Part shown: positions 36,477 to 47,850 of the stretch, piece after piece
Layout of the letters: each line of letters opens with the position of its first letter
How positions within the stretch are numbered: the stretch's first letter is position 1
Origin: Akanthomyces muscarius
Taxonomy: Eukaryota > Ascomycota > Sordariomycetes > Hypocreales > Cordycipitaceae
Reading direction: 5' to 3'
Assembly (NCBI RefSeq): GCF_028009165.1
Contig: NC_079241.1
Coordinates: forward strand, 6,386,001 to 6,450,000
DNA length: 64,000 bases
Program-made: the position numbers and the translations under genes
Notes under the pieces: model-generated
Told to the model about the DNA's origin: nothing
Database searches by the model: none
Seen by the model: the letters and a program-made list of their open reading frames with translations, nothing else

Positions 36477-38933
36477 TTATCCGCCGCCCGATCCGCGGTA
36501 CTTAAATCCACCAACGACCAACTGCCGCCACGGAAAACTTTCAAAATAATGCACACCGCGAAAAAGACAAATTGCTACAGGCTGGTCAGCAAAGGAACAT
36601 TTCAACTGCTCGCACGAAACTGATGACCTACCAGGAGAAAAGTGGACAAAAACGGCGTTGGATGGAATCTCTTCCACATGAGTGCGCTGTTGGCTACAAT
36701 CAAGACAAATAGGCACCCCGCGAGCGCCATGTAGCCCAGGAAAGGCTGCATATGGCTTCGATAGGGATAATCCCGATAGTGTCTCTGGTCCCAACGGCGT
36801 ACCTGAGAAAGCTCCAATGCCTCTAGCACCGCGCGATGCTTGTGGATGCTGTGGGCTGTCAGTCAACGTGTGCCAGCGTCAGCTACGCAACCGCAAACTT
36901 ACCAATGGTAGTATCGTATAAAGGCCCAGCACTCAAACGCCCAGACAATGATGACGGAATCGGAACCCATTGTCGTGAGGACTTCGATGAACAGGGAGAT
37001 ATTGGTGGAGTTCTTGTGTAGCTGCAGGAATGGGACCCAGCAAAACGACAGGGCCGAGAAGATCATGGCCCGCATCGGGACCATGTGCCTGTTTGTCTTG
37101 CCAAACCAAGCGAGCCACTGCAAGAGAAGTGGCTGGTCGGGCGAGTCGTCCAGACGCGCCGTGAGGCCAAAGAGTGCGCGCGAGGCAACGTACAGGTTCG
37201 TGCAGGCACACGTCAGCGCCGTGAAGACGAGAAATACGTTGAAGACGTGGTCGAGCGGCGGCAGGCCCGCTTCGATGGCGATGGCGACAAAGGCAGACGT
37301 CGTGCTCCCGGTGCCGTAAGTGGTGTGGTTGTTACTGGGGCTGGTGCTGTTGCACTCCCTGCTGTTGACCCAGCTGAGTCGTGGCAGGCGGCAGTCGCCG
37401 CGGCGAATGTTGAACGACGCGAGGACACCGGCGACGACATATGAGATGGTGGCGAGCACAGGGATGTAGACGGACGAGAACCGGACGGTCTGGCCGATGA
37501 GCAGCTCGTCGTTGGAGCGATCGCTGAGGTCGGTATTTGTTCGTGCGTTTGCGTTGGGCCAGCGCGCCTCCAGCGCGGAGGCGGCCACGACTTCGACGCC
37601 GACGTAGGCGAAACTGGCGATGGAAATGGACATGCTGCTTTTTTGTCAGTGCGGGTGTATTGGCACAGTCTTTGAGACTCACGCCAGGCTATTGAACCAG
37701 GTTCCGGCCGCGTCGCTATCATACTCGACGGGGCGATCCCAATCTGTAAATGTTAGAACTGTACATTTTCTCTAGTAAGAAAACTCACATGTGGTGCCAG
37801 TGGCTTCGTTGGCAGTGCCGGCTATTATTTCGTCAGCGTTGCGTCTCACATCTGCGACGGTGAAGACCCTACCTCCTACGTTGATAGTGACCATGAAGCA
37901 GATGACAATCAATAGAAATACCAATTTGATACTGCTGCTTATTACTTCGAACCATCCATAGATCTAATTTGCGTTAGCCCGTATTCGTCTTGGAAAGTGC
38001 GTCGCGCTCACGTCAATCCTGAAGCAGTTGAGAAAGATCAGGAACAGTGGGATTAGGAAGTACAAGACGGCGCCGTCAAAAGCTTTGTCGTCTTGCTTCC
38101 AATAGTGTATCTCGGCAGCGGCAGTGGCGACAAGAGCCGCAAACGAAGCCGCATATGTGAACCTTGTGGTCTGTCAGTCGTTGGTTCGGACTAGCTCTCA
38201 AAAAGTCCATCGCACGAACCAGTATGTTATACCAATCGCAATGCCCAGCTCCGGGTCTATAAACTCGCTCACATAGACGGAGAGCGCTCCCGGTACGGGC
38301 CAGATGCACAGCATCTCTGTGATGCACTGCATGACTGCCCACGCGAGAATGCCTGGCACCAAAAACGCTAGCAGAGTCGAGAGTGGTCCGCCCAGCTCAA
38401 GAATTTGGCCGCCTCTCCAGTACAAGCCCGTGCCTAGCGTCGCATTGACAGCAATCATCTTGGTTGTCATGTTAGTATTCCGTGAAATCCACCGTGTCTT
38501 TTTCTCTGTTTACCGAAAGATGGATGCCGCGAAGCCTCCGGTGTACAAGTCTGTCTTGACTCGGCGTGACAACCACTCGCCGCTCTCGGCGTCTGACTAC
38601 AGCTTTCGGTTCACCGTTTGCCCCCAAACCATTCGAGTGATCTGTGGTAGCAGATCTGGAGTCGTGGACAGAGTTTGAGGCATCCCAGCTATTCGGCGTG
38701 CTTGGTTTTGAGACGCGCGAAGGATCCGCACTGAGTCTTGATGTGTCTCGGTTCAAAACAGGCCGCTCAAAATGTAGGGGATCTATATCGTCGCTTTGGC
38801 GCGAGCGGTTATCGTTGCTTGTATCATTGTTCTCTGGCTCATGTATGCTGGGTAGTGTACTAAGCGCTACCTCTTCTTGGCCATTTCTTGTGTCAAGCAG
38901 ATGTTGCACCCTATTTGGCCACTGGGAAGACAT
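36477..38933 (-). CDS. amino-acid permease (APC/YAT family), nine exons
   Basis: A 682-residue permease rebuilt from nine exons. Introns are at 38459-38513, 38163-38219, 37964-38011, 37822-37872, 37744-37788, 37635-37682, 36849-36902 and 36582-36631, all GT-AG and 45-57 nt; the summed exons stay in frame. The first exon gives about 140 hydrophilic residues ending RRLRGIHLS. Joined to MIAVNATLGTGLYWRGGQIL it forms the classic start of helix 1 of yeast-type amino-acid permeases. Later segments are FVYVSEFIDPE-like loop, ITYWFTYAASFAAL, EVISSSIKLVFLLIVI, SFAYVGVEVVAASALEARWP, and FTALTCACTNLYVASRALFG, consistent with 12 helices. The intron at 38163-38219 has a weaker donor (GTTCGT); a 45-nt alternative is possible there and would add a few residues. 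Another ATG lies at 38963. Substrate is not predictable. Confidence 0.8.
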
Positions 38934-40308
38934 TAGTGCGGCACGAGAAGAGATCTTCACCACTGATCATATCGGTCCGATCGAAAATGGTGATACATTT
39001 AAGTTTCAGGCAAATGGGAAAACGAGGTTGGCTTTCAAAAGAATCTACTATCCGCCCGCGATCGCGGGACGGGGCGAAATGGCAAGGCTAACATGATATG
39101 GCGTAGCTACGCCACCAGAACTTCCACTTTTGCGGCGAACCTGTGCTGGGAAATTTTCAAGCGCAGCCTTGTTTCTTTGTGAACTAGAATAATGACCTGC
39201 GCTGGTAAATGATCAGCATGGCTGACCTGCCTCTCCACGCCCAGCAGGGGTCCTGCATTTCAGCTAGCCAGCGCCACCACCAGCCGCACTCTACTGCAGC
39301 GGCCACCTGCCCGTTACTGGCTGTAGGCTCTTTCTTATGTGACACTCGAGCACATCTTGCCATGTTAGTGCGCGTCTGTGATACCGAAGGCCACCTGCTT
39401 TGGGCCGCAACATGGCGGACTGGTGCCTGGAGGCGGCCGCCTGTGACCGTGTCGTCACTGTAGGTGCGGAGAAGGCCTAGAAATCTGGCGATGTGGCCGG
39501 GCGACAGACTGAAGAAGAAAGAAGCTTCTTTACGAGAAGGCGCCTTTGAATTGACATCTGCCGAGCGATCACCGATAGATCAGAGATCATGGACCAGCAA
39601 ACCAGCCAGAATTCATGCAGAAAGTACCTGAAGAAGACAAGCCTCCAGTCCCTTCTGGAGTCGTTGTTCTCTCCACAGACAGAATTCAATATTCGAGTAG
39701 GGATTCCCCTGCGGAGTTCCTCCAATAAACAGAGATCACTTACTCGAGAGAATAGATGAGGAACGACCAATGGACATTTACTGCCCCGAGAGAAGTATTG
39801 AGTGTAGGTGTTTCACTTTCCTTGCTGCTGTGACAAACTTTGGGAGCTTGTATTTTTTTTACTGACAACTGTAGCATGAAATCGAGTACGAACGACAGCA
39901 CACCACCGCGAATATTTCTTCTTACTAACACTGGTTAATAGCGCCGTTAGAGACGATTGAAAGAGAGTGCTCAAAGCGTGACAACGGGTTCAGGCTGTTT
40001 CAAAGCGGGAATGGAATGATCGTGTGGACCTGGCCCGTGGCTATGCCGTGTCGCAGTCTGAGAGGGCAGTCTGCGAGGCAGACCACCAAGTGAGACTGGG
40101 CTAAGCCGCCGCCGGGGGGAGCGAGGCTTATGGTAGCACGGCCCAAGCGGGAGTATTTTTGTTGATGAAATATCACTCGGTAGCGCATTGTTCGGAAGCA
40201 TTCAATTTGCATCAGCTATTTCCTGCATATAAGATCCGGTCCAATATCACGCTCTATTGCTTTTTCTTTTGGCTAGTATTTCAAGCCACGATATCTCCAA
40301 TACACAAC
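38934..40308. promoter_or_regulatory. divergent promoter region (permease / CorA-like)
   Basis: About 1.4 kb between two genes that point away from each other. It should hold both promoters. Short open frames here are not convincing. No repeats or RNA genes are seen. Confidence 0.45.
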
Positions 40309-41877
40309 ATGGCGTCCTCGGTAGCAGATGAGTGCTGCGTTACCAGCCTCAAGGAGCCTGTTCAAATACTGAGTCTGGCGGCCGCGCCCTCGTCGCAACA
40401 GTCATCAAGTGACTTCAAGCTATTCTCCGATAACACAAGCCTCGACAAGTATCTTAGTGGCAGCGCGGCTCAAAATTACAGCTGCCGGTTCATGTACGTT
40501 CGCGAGCCCAACCTCAGGTGGCTGGCTGCCTAACCAAAAAACGCCCACGCTTATCTGAATACTCAGCTCGATCTGCCAACGCAACTCTTGGCGCCCGCTA
40601 CAGGTGACAAGTTCTATGCTATCGCTGATCATCGATAAGCATGGCTTCAGCTCCAATATCCGAGATCTTACCTCGTGTTATTACACCAAGAACAATGATC
40701 TGGAGGACTCATTCTGCGCTCCGTTTACTTTGTCAACAGACGGACCATGGACCGGTATGAGGTCTCAGCGTACTTTATCTTCCCCATTTCACTAATAAGC
40801 CCTTAGAAGTACTGTACACCATCAGATATCCCGAGTTCAAAGAGAGCGAGAATGAGTGGTCGATTCGCCAGACGGGCGTCTGCCATCGCATCAACACTCA
40901 AGCACGGCAAAGCATCGTGTTGCTTCTCGGGCCGAAACCGAACTCCAAGTCTCATGCAACGTTCTACGACTTCTTGACAACCGCAAGCAACCATTACACT
41001 GGTAACACATGGTTCGCGCTGCACGACGCCCTGTTGAAGGCTCATCTCCCTGCTTGGCGATCCTTCAACAAGGCGTGCGAAGCCGAGTTTCTCCCCATCG
41101 TAAGTGTGCGATACTGAGGATTAAAGAGCATTTGAGCTGATGAAACCCAGTCAAATGCGACCTTTGCTATTTACATCGATGAGCCTCTTCGCGTTGGCTA
41201 CGATCAGCTCAGTGCCCTGTCCAGTCTTGAGGCTCGGTTCCTCAAAATCACCAGTCTGGTGTCCAGCACCACCGAGCTTATCAATGAGCTTGTCGACTTC
41301 CTCCACACATTCCCCGATGTCGTCAACGACCAGCGCCGCCAACATTCCATCGTCAACAGCTTGAAAAACCACCGGCGAAGCTGCGCCTCATACTTGCAGA
41401 GTGCAACTTTTCTCAAAGAACGAGTTCAAGCGGCGTCCCAGTTACTGGCCAATACACTCTCCTTCCGTGACCAAGTCATTGCCAATGAACAAAACGGCAA
41501 CATGTTGCAGCTCAACAAGAGCGCTGTATTCATCACAACGTTGACTCTTATATATGCGCCAGCGTCATTTGTGGCGGTAAGGCTTCCGTTGACTATACTT
41601 GAGCGATCAGCTAACGGCGACTATGCAGACATTTTTTGGAATGAACTTCTTCGCCATGGACCAGCCCAACAGTCGGATTGTCTGCACAGTCATGATTTGG
41701 ATATACATCGTGGCCACTTTTACGCTCACGATTGTCACAGTCATATTCTACTACTGGCTACTGCGCCACGATGGCGTCTTATTTGGCCGGCTCGCCCCGA
41801 AAGTACCCGTCAAGGACTGGACTGGGTTCGTGCGACGCCTTACAAAGCTGGACAATTCTGCTCAGACGAAGGCATAA
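40309..41877 (+). CDS. CorA-like membrane protein, five exons
   Basis: A 454-residue protein of the fungal CorA-like group. Exons are 40309-40517, 40567-40754, 40807-41099, 41151-41576 and 41629-41877; introns are 49-52 nt. The soluble part has NSWRPLQVTSSMLSLIIDKH and VLYTIRYPEF, segments common in fungal CorA-like proteins, then a long helical region (EARFLKITSLVSSTTELINE to FRDQVIANEQNGNMLQLNKS). The first membrane helix ITTLTLIYAPASFVATFFGMNFF carries the GMN motif (residues 376-378) that defines the ion-selectivity loop in Mg2+ channels of the CorA family; a second helix follows (IWIYIVATFTLTIVTVIFYY). True CorA channels usually continue as YGMNF. Transport has not been shown for most fungal members. 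The stop is 84 bases from the stop of the convergent kinase gene. Confidence 0.8.
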
Positions 41878-41961
41878 TACTCTTGGTTTAGCTCGCTCGG
41901 TCTTCCTTTTCTTTTAGATCATTTCTTTTTTTAGCTAGGCTTTTAATACAGTGTGAAGTCA

Positions 41962-44900
41962 TCACGACTGCCCGTGCTTCGGCACGGATATTTTGTGGAT
42001 GACACGGCGGCTTGCCCCGGTCAGCGACGCTACAATAATAAGAGTCTTGTCACTTGAGTCGACAGCCACGGCAACCACGTCATCGCCCAAGACGAGGCCT
42101 GGGATCTTGACAAGCTCTCGGACCATCAAAGCCGGCGAGAGGCTCACCTCCATCAGCATCATGTTCTGCTTGGAAGAAACGTTCCCAATAGCAAATAGCC
42201 TACCCGTGGGACTGCTGTTGAAAAGCTTCGCGATTCGGTAATGTGGTATGTCTCGCTGGTCATCAACATGAGGACCGTAGTCGTCAAATCTCTGGAGGTG
42301 GAATCGCTTGCCACGAGTGACCAGTGCGCATGAACTTCTATCTTTGACGACACAAAATGTCGTAAAGAACCCTGCTGTAGAGCTCCCGTCAAAGCCCTTG
42401 TATCTGGATTAGTGACTGAGCTGTCTATACCAATCCCGAGGATGAGACTTACCAGAGACACGATATTCAGTGTGTCCACTGTAGGGCAAGGTGGCACCGA
42501 CGAGTTGTCCATCCAAATATGAGCGACGGGTATTTTGTGCTCTCGAGTTCTTGCTGTCAGTCTAGGGCGAACAACAACATATGCGTCTTCCGTGTCCGAC
42601 ACGGAAAGATGCTCTATGTCCGCGGCCGGCCAGTCGAGCTCGATGGCGTTGCGCAACAATCCATGAGAACGTGAAATTCGCACAGCGTCGTGCGAATGAG
42701 AGTCGCTGCTTTCAGAAATATAGCTGGATAGGGTCAGAATTTATACTTGTTTGGAGTAGTGACTGGAGCTTACCTCAGCTCTTGACGTATAAAGGCAATC
42801 ATGCCAGGCAGGCTAGCATATACGAGCGTGCCCGGCCCACGCATGTTGGTCTCGTTCTTCATGACGAACACCAGTGTTTTACTGTTTGGCGAGATTGCAA
42901 TATTTGTTATTGTTGGAACGTCGAGAGATATACGATACATGCTGGTCAGGTTTAGATCAACCTGTCTGCCGCCTTCCAAGTCAAAAATGTAAAGCTGTTG
43001 CCGTCAGTAGTCGAATCTCAAGGGGTGAAGAGATTGCACTAACGGAATTTTTGCCCATTGTTGAGGCGACGAGATATCTCTTGGTCAAGCATAGACTCTG
43101 CAGAAAGCATTCCGTGTCGGTCAGGTTCCACTCGCTAGGGGGGGTGCTGGCGTGTCCCTCCGTGACTGAGAGCGACTCTGATGTGTAGAGAACAATCTTT
43201 CCATTGGTGCAGTACGCCAGGGAGTTTGCGTTGGGCGATATGACCAGCCCCTTGAAATCTTCTGATGATGAGAAGCGCTGGCTGGCAATTTTAACAGAAA
43301 ATGGGGACTTGTTTCTAGGACAGCAAGTTAGCCAGAACGAGGGACGCAAGAGAGACTTCGCTGGCTTACTTTGTGGGCATTAGTCTCTGTTTTTGCTGCT
43401 GCAGAAAGTTTTCCGACACTGCCTGTATAACAGACGGACGCCGGTCAGTTATCGCAGCTTGAAGCATTCTGTATGTCCTCTCCAGCTCCAGCTTGACAGC
43501 AGCTGCGCCACATCGCTGACCTTGGTCAACCTTGAGCACCGACTCTTGCAAAAAAGTCAGCATATGAGAGCATGCCCTTCGTTCTTCAATGTGCCGATGC
43601 GCAGCTTCCGAGATGAGCTTCTCGTGTCGAGACTTGATCTCGGGATGAACCTTGGACGACTTGAAATGCGCCGCACGCAGAAAAAATCGGTCGGAGCCAT
43701 CCGCTCTGTGGTGGTTCTGCCGTGCGTCCGCGTAGTCGTCGACGCCGCTCGCACCGCCGCCGAGGTAGGCGAAAACAACACTCAAAACGCACCCGAGAGC
43801 CCAGACGTCAGCGCCAGTCTTCATGATGGGCACGGCAGCGATCGACTCCGGAGGCAGCCAGGTGCCCTCGCCGCGACGATTGAGGGTCGACGGCAGCGAC
43901 GGGTCTTGCAGCTTCTTGCGGCGGACGAACAGGCTGTTGAAGTCGTTTTCCCGGTAGCTGCTGAGCTGACCGGATCGGGTTTTGACGCGTGCCATGCCGA
44001 AGTCGCTCAGCTTCCAGACATTGCGGTTGTTTTCGTAAAAGATGAGCACGTTACTGGGGTTCAGATCCATGTGGTAGCAGACGAGCTCTTCCAGCTCCTC
44101 CGTCTGCATACCGCCATGTAGATATTGGAGGCCACTCGCCAGACCAGCGGCAGAGTATATTATGTCTGCCTTGTTTTTGAGCTCTTGGGGGGCGTTTCGG
44201 TGCTGCACCATCATATAAGTATGCAGGTCGCAAATGGCGACCGGCATAAACAGGCTGTAGCTCGACTCGATCTGCAGGCAGCCCCAGCTCTGCACAATAT
44301 TGTGCTCGCGTTTTTGGAAATTGGCGCTGAGAATCTTCTTCATAATCGTGTATTCCTCGCGCGCGCGGTTCACGTCGGCAATAATGTAGTCCTTGCGCGC
44401 CATGTACTGGGGCTTGCCATTGTAGGCCTTGGCCGCTTCCGCGTAGGCGTCGAAGAAGTGATTTTTTGCGACTTTGACACGGTATACCTTGCCGAACGAG
44501 CCTTCTCCCAGACAGTCTTCTTCGAGATATGGCAATCGCTGACAGCTCGCATCCTGGACGATGACCTCCTCGCGGTTGCGCAGCACGACTGCGCAAAAGC
44601 ACGCCTGGTTGCTGAAGAATCTGTCTGCCTCGACATGATCTCCGAATAGATCATTCAATTGAGCGCGACTCAGCGGAAGAGGTCCCAGTTTTTTCTCCTC
44701 AACGTCGAAAACGGGCCATGCGTCCACCGCGACCAGCCGGCGCAGAGCAGCGACAGCCGCGTCGATGCTGCACGACGCAAAGACCAAGGTCCCCCAGAAG
44801 TTGGAAAGCTTTCTTGCCTCTACGCGAGTTACGAAACCATCTTCGACCAAGACCACACCATTTGACACTATCTGGCCAGTCGACACAAGGCTGCGAAACA

Positions 44901-45051
44901 GCTGTCGCAGAAGTGAGTGGTTGTCGCGCTGAAACAAGGTCTTGACGGTGCCACGAGGCGCAAATCTGTATCTGCCGTCGTCTTTTCTCTCCAGTTTCTC
45001 AAAGATTTCCTTGTAGATGAGCTTGCGTGTCTCCTCGTATAACGACGCCAT
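41962..45051 (-). CDS. fungal Ser/Thr kinase with C-terminal propeller-like region
   Basis: A 959-residue protein from five exons (45051-43370, 43314-43044, 42994-42774, 42723-42453, 42396-41962). Residues 1-175 form a conserved-looking fungal N-terminal region (YRFAPRGTVKTLFQRD, SNFWGTLVFASCSIDAA, FFSNQACFCAVVLR). The kinase follows: LGEGSFGKVY at 181-190, likely ATP-site Lys at 220 (MARKDY), HMDLNPSN at 327-334, DFG at 350-352, GTWLPPES at 396-403, DVWALGC at 415-421. The catalytic-loop lysine expected after HxDL is Asn331. Residues about 565-959 contain repeated GLVISPNANSLAYCTNGKI and NIAISPNSKTLVFV type blades, which suggests a beta-propeller. The last intron uses the second AG after the branch (ATACAAG), since the first lies too close and would break the frame. 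Confidence 0.78.
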
Positions 45052-45870
45052 GCTGCATTGCTATTGGTGTGGACCAGTAATTAATTAGTGGCCTGGAGGC
45101 GCCGCAAAGATCGAGACGGGGCGGGCCTGTAATATCTGGGCGATCGCTCGACGTGGCAGTCCCCCTTGCTCGCTTGGTAGAGAGTGAAACGATACAATGC
45201 AAAATGCAGAGGGTGATTCTCGCGCAATTATGCGCGAGGCCGCCTGGACATCTGTCAACTGCCTAAGGCTGGTGCTGCAGTGAGGCGACGCGCCTGCGCT
45301 GTCAGCCCAACGCCACCAAATTTGAGCACACAAGGCAACCATGACTGAGACCGGCTCGCCTTATTGTCCGGATACTGGTAGCTCAGTTATGCGACCGAAT
45401 GCGACGATAACTAAGAGTCACGCAGGTGAATGCGCCAGGCTGCCAGATTTGTGGTGCGTGGTGAACGGCACGGCTGCGCCCGGGGCTGACGATCTCCTGC
45501 ATGTAACATGATCGAGAACACGACGACGATGTGCCCTGTTTGCCCGTACAGCAATTGTAGCGACGGCAGATTGACACAACTGCCGCGCGAGAAAGCCGCG
45601 GCCTGTGCTGGCCGAACGCATGAAGAAGGCTGACCCAGAGCGGGCGAAACAACTGTTTGAATTATTTATAAACCGGACCGTCGGTAGTTGCTCACCGAGG
45701 TGTTGTTACGGGACGAAGGTATTTCAGTGCGTTGGAATTTACCCCGTGCAATGGCGCCTCAATTAATTCTGAACAGAGAGAGCACCACTCAGTCGGTGCG
45801 CATCATAATCAGCATTTATAATCTAGTTTAAGGAGACTGAGAAATAATTCAAAGCGACCAGCGAGCAATT
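45052..45870. other. intergenic region upstream of kinase and tRNA
   Basis: Contains the promoter of the kinase gene and one TACTGGTA site at 45373. A TATAAA at 45666 has no credible gene downstream. No gene is recognised. Confidence 0.5.
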
Positions 45871-45956
45871 GCCTGGTTAGCTCAATCGGTAGAGCGTGAG
45901 ACTCTTACTAAGAGTACACAATCTCAAGGCTGCGGGTTCGACCCCCGCATCGGGCT
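45871..45956 (+). tRNA. tRNA-Lys (CUU) with 13-nt intron
   Basis: The acceptor stem pairs GCCTGGT with ATCGGGC (two wobble pairs), the D arm has GCTC-AATCGGTA-GAGC, and the T arm is GCGGG-TTCGACC-CCCGC. Anticodon stem TGAGA/TCTCA encloses a loop with anticodon CTT at 45904-45906. A 13-nt intron (45908-45920, CTAAGAGTACACA) sits one base 3' of the anticodon, the universal position for nuclear tRNA introns. Without it the tRNA is 73 nt. A TTTT terminator follows directly. Confidence 0.95.
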
Positions 45957-46004
45957 TTTCCTATAACATCTTCGATTGACAGCTCCGGTTGCACTTCTTT
46001 TTTG

Positions 46005-46590
46005 TCATTTTTTGCGCTTGGTGGCTGCAGGTAGAATCTCACAGGCATCAAAAATTTGATTTTGTGTATTACCCAGGAGTACTGACACTTGATGGCATTG
46101 ACAGCCATCCTGTGTGCAGCCTATTTGCGTTTAGTTATCATATAGGTGGTTGTAGGGGTTTTTCTTTTTCTTTTTTGCGCCTATTGCCTCTGGACAAGAT
46201 CTTGCGGGCATCGAATAAGTGACGATTCTACTTTTCACCTGCAAGTTCTAACACTTGGTGTCGTCGACAGAGATCCCGAGGTTCGGCCCCTCTTTACCCT
46301 AAGTGACGATCTCACAAGTGGCTGCAGATTTTACTCTTTGTCTTGCGTCTTCTTCTTGCGCCTACTGCCTCTAGTCAGATCTCGCAGGCGCTGTATGAAG
46401 AGCAATTCCATCCATCACCTGCAAGTACTCAGTTCTGACACTTAGTGTCATCAACATCCATCCCGAGGTCCTACCCCCGTTGCCTCTAGTCGGGATCTCG
46501 CAGACGTTACACAAATAATAATTTCATTCATCACCTGCAAGTACTGACGCCTGGGATCGACGATCGCCATCCCGAGGTCCAGCCCAACCC
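46005..46590. repeat. four degenerate copies of a 110-180 bp unit
   Basis: Starting about 50 bases after the tRNA, a diverged unit recurs: a T-rich lead-in with TTGCGCCTA, then GCCTCTAGTC-GATCTCGCAG, CACCTGCAAGTACTGACACTT, and CATCCCGAGGTC. The CACCTGCAAGT element is at 46236, 46416 and 46532, with a weaker counterpart near 46070. Copies 3 and 4 are the most alike. There is no shared open frame. The copy near 46270 contains GAGGTTCGGCCCC, faintly like a tRNA T-loop. Confidence 0.6.
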
Positions 46591-47850
46591 AACGCGGGGT
46601 TCGCGAGCGCTGATGACGAACGACGGCGCGCGACTTCATCTACACTTTTTTTTGGCCACACCTCTTGACACATGATAGCTCGGACCCCCGCAAGGCAGGG
46701 AGGGAGGGAGGTGTGCTCCAGAGTTTGCCCATTCCCACTGCTCCGTTCCGCGGATGGAGTCCCCCGGAGCATAAACCAACTAGTTTTGCATAGCGTGTGC
46801 ATTGACGCTACTCAGTATGCACCAATGCCGCCCAACGCATATAGCCTTTCACTCGCTGCCGGTTGGTGTTGACGACCCACGCCGTTGGACCTCGAGTTGG
46901 CGACTACCAGTAGTTTTAGCGTGTCGAGCTGGAAGTCATGTCTGCCAGTAAACAGTTGTCGAGCCTAACCGGAGGGTTCACTAGTTTAATTGTACCACGG
47001 CGCGCCGGCCTCGGAAGGTGGCCGGCTAACTACGTGCTACCCAGTCCTCAGTCTACCGTTGCCCGGTATGCGCGGCCAGTCTGGCCCATGGCCAAATAGG
47101 CTACCGTCGAAAATGCAACTAGCTAGTCATGAGTCCGTCCAGCTGCTCGGTAAAGAAGGCGCTGTCGCATGTATGTATGTCTGAGACGGCGACAAGACAA
47201 GTGACAGCAGTAGCAGCCCCCCCAAAAAAAGCAGAAAAAAGTAAAACTATCAAACGACCTGTTTCCTTTTCGGCTCCCCGGAAACGCCTTCCGTCTCTTG
47301 CGTCTCGAGTCGAAATTGGTTCGCGTTGACTCTCCCCCAGAATCCATGTTGTCTCTCCTCCCAACGAATCCGCCCGTGTTGGGCAATAACCGGAGAAGCA
47401 ACATCGCTCCGCAAACCCCTGCAAGCCTGTCTGGTCGTCCTCCTTTCACCCCTGAAAATACGGCCAAGACACAGCCCATCTCCATAGCGCTGATCCCGCT
47501 CGACTATCGGCACTTGACAAAATCTCTGCAAAGGCAGAGCTCGCTGGTAGATGGTTAGTGTTTCCGGCCGTAGGGCAACAAAACTCGCTCGTGTCGTCGG
47601 GAATGTCCTCGTCGCCAGTCACGTGGACCAAGATCGACTCTGGTTCATTTTAGAGTTCCGACTTTTTGCGACGGTACCCTTTCTCCTCAGTTGTGACCAT
47701 TAGAATCTGTACGCCAAACCGTTTTTCTCGCATAGCATGCGTTCTTTTCGCACGCGCCGCACCATGTAATCCTCTTTGCGCTTTCGCCCCGTCTCATACT
47801 ATCGACTTTGCCCGGCGCGCCTTGGCCGTGTGAGCCCTCGCCTTTTCACC
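46591..47850. promoter_or_regulatory. intergenic and promoter region of the rhodopsin-like gene
   Basis: No gene recognised. One TACCAGTA site at 46905 and a short GGGA run near 46697. The last 80 bases are CT-rich leader. Confidence 0.45.

Noticed and set aside
45660..45840. TATAAA at 45666 followed by an ATG
   Set aside because: The frame that follows is only 27 codons, with no signal peptide or conserved feature.
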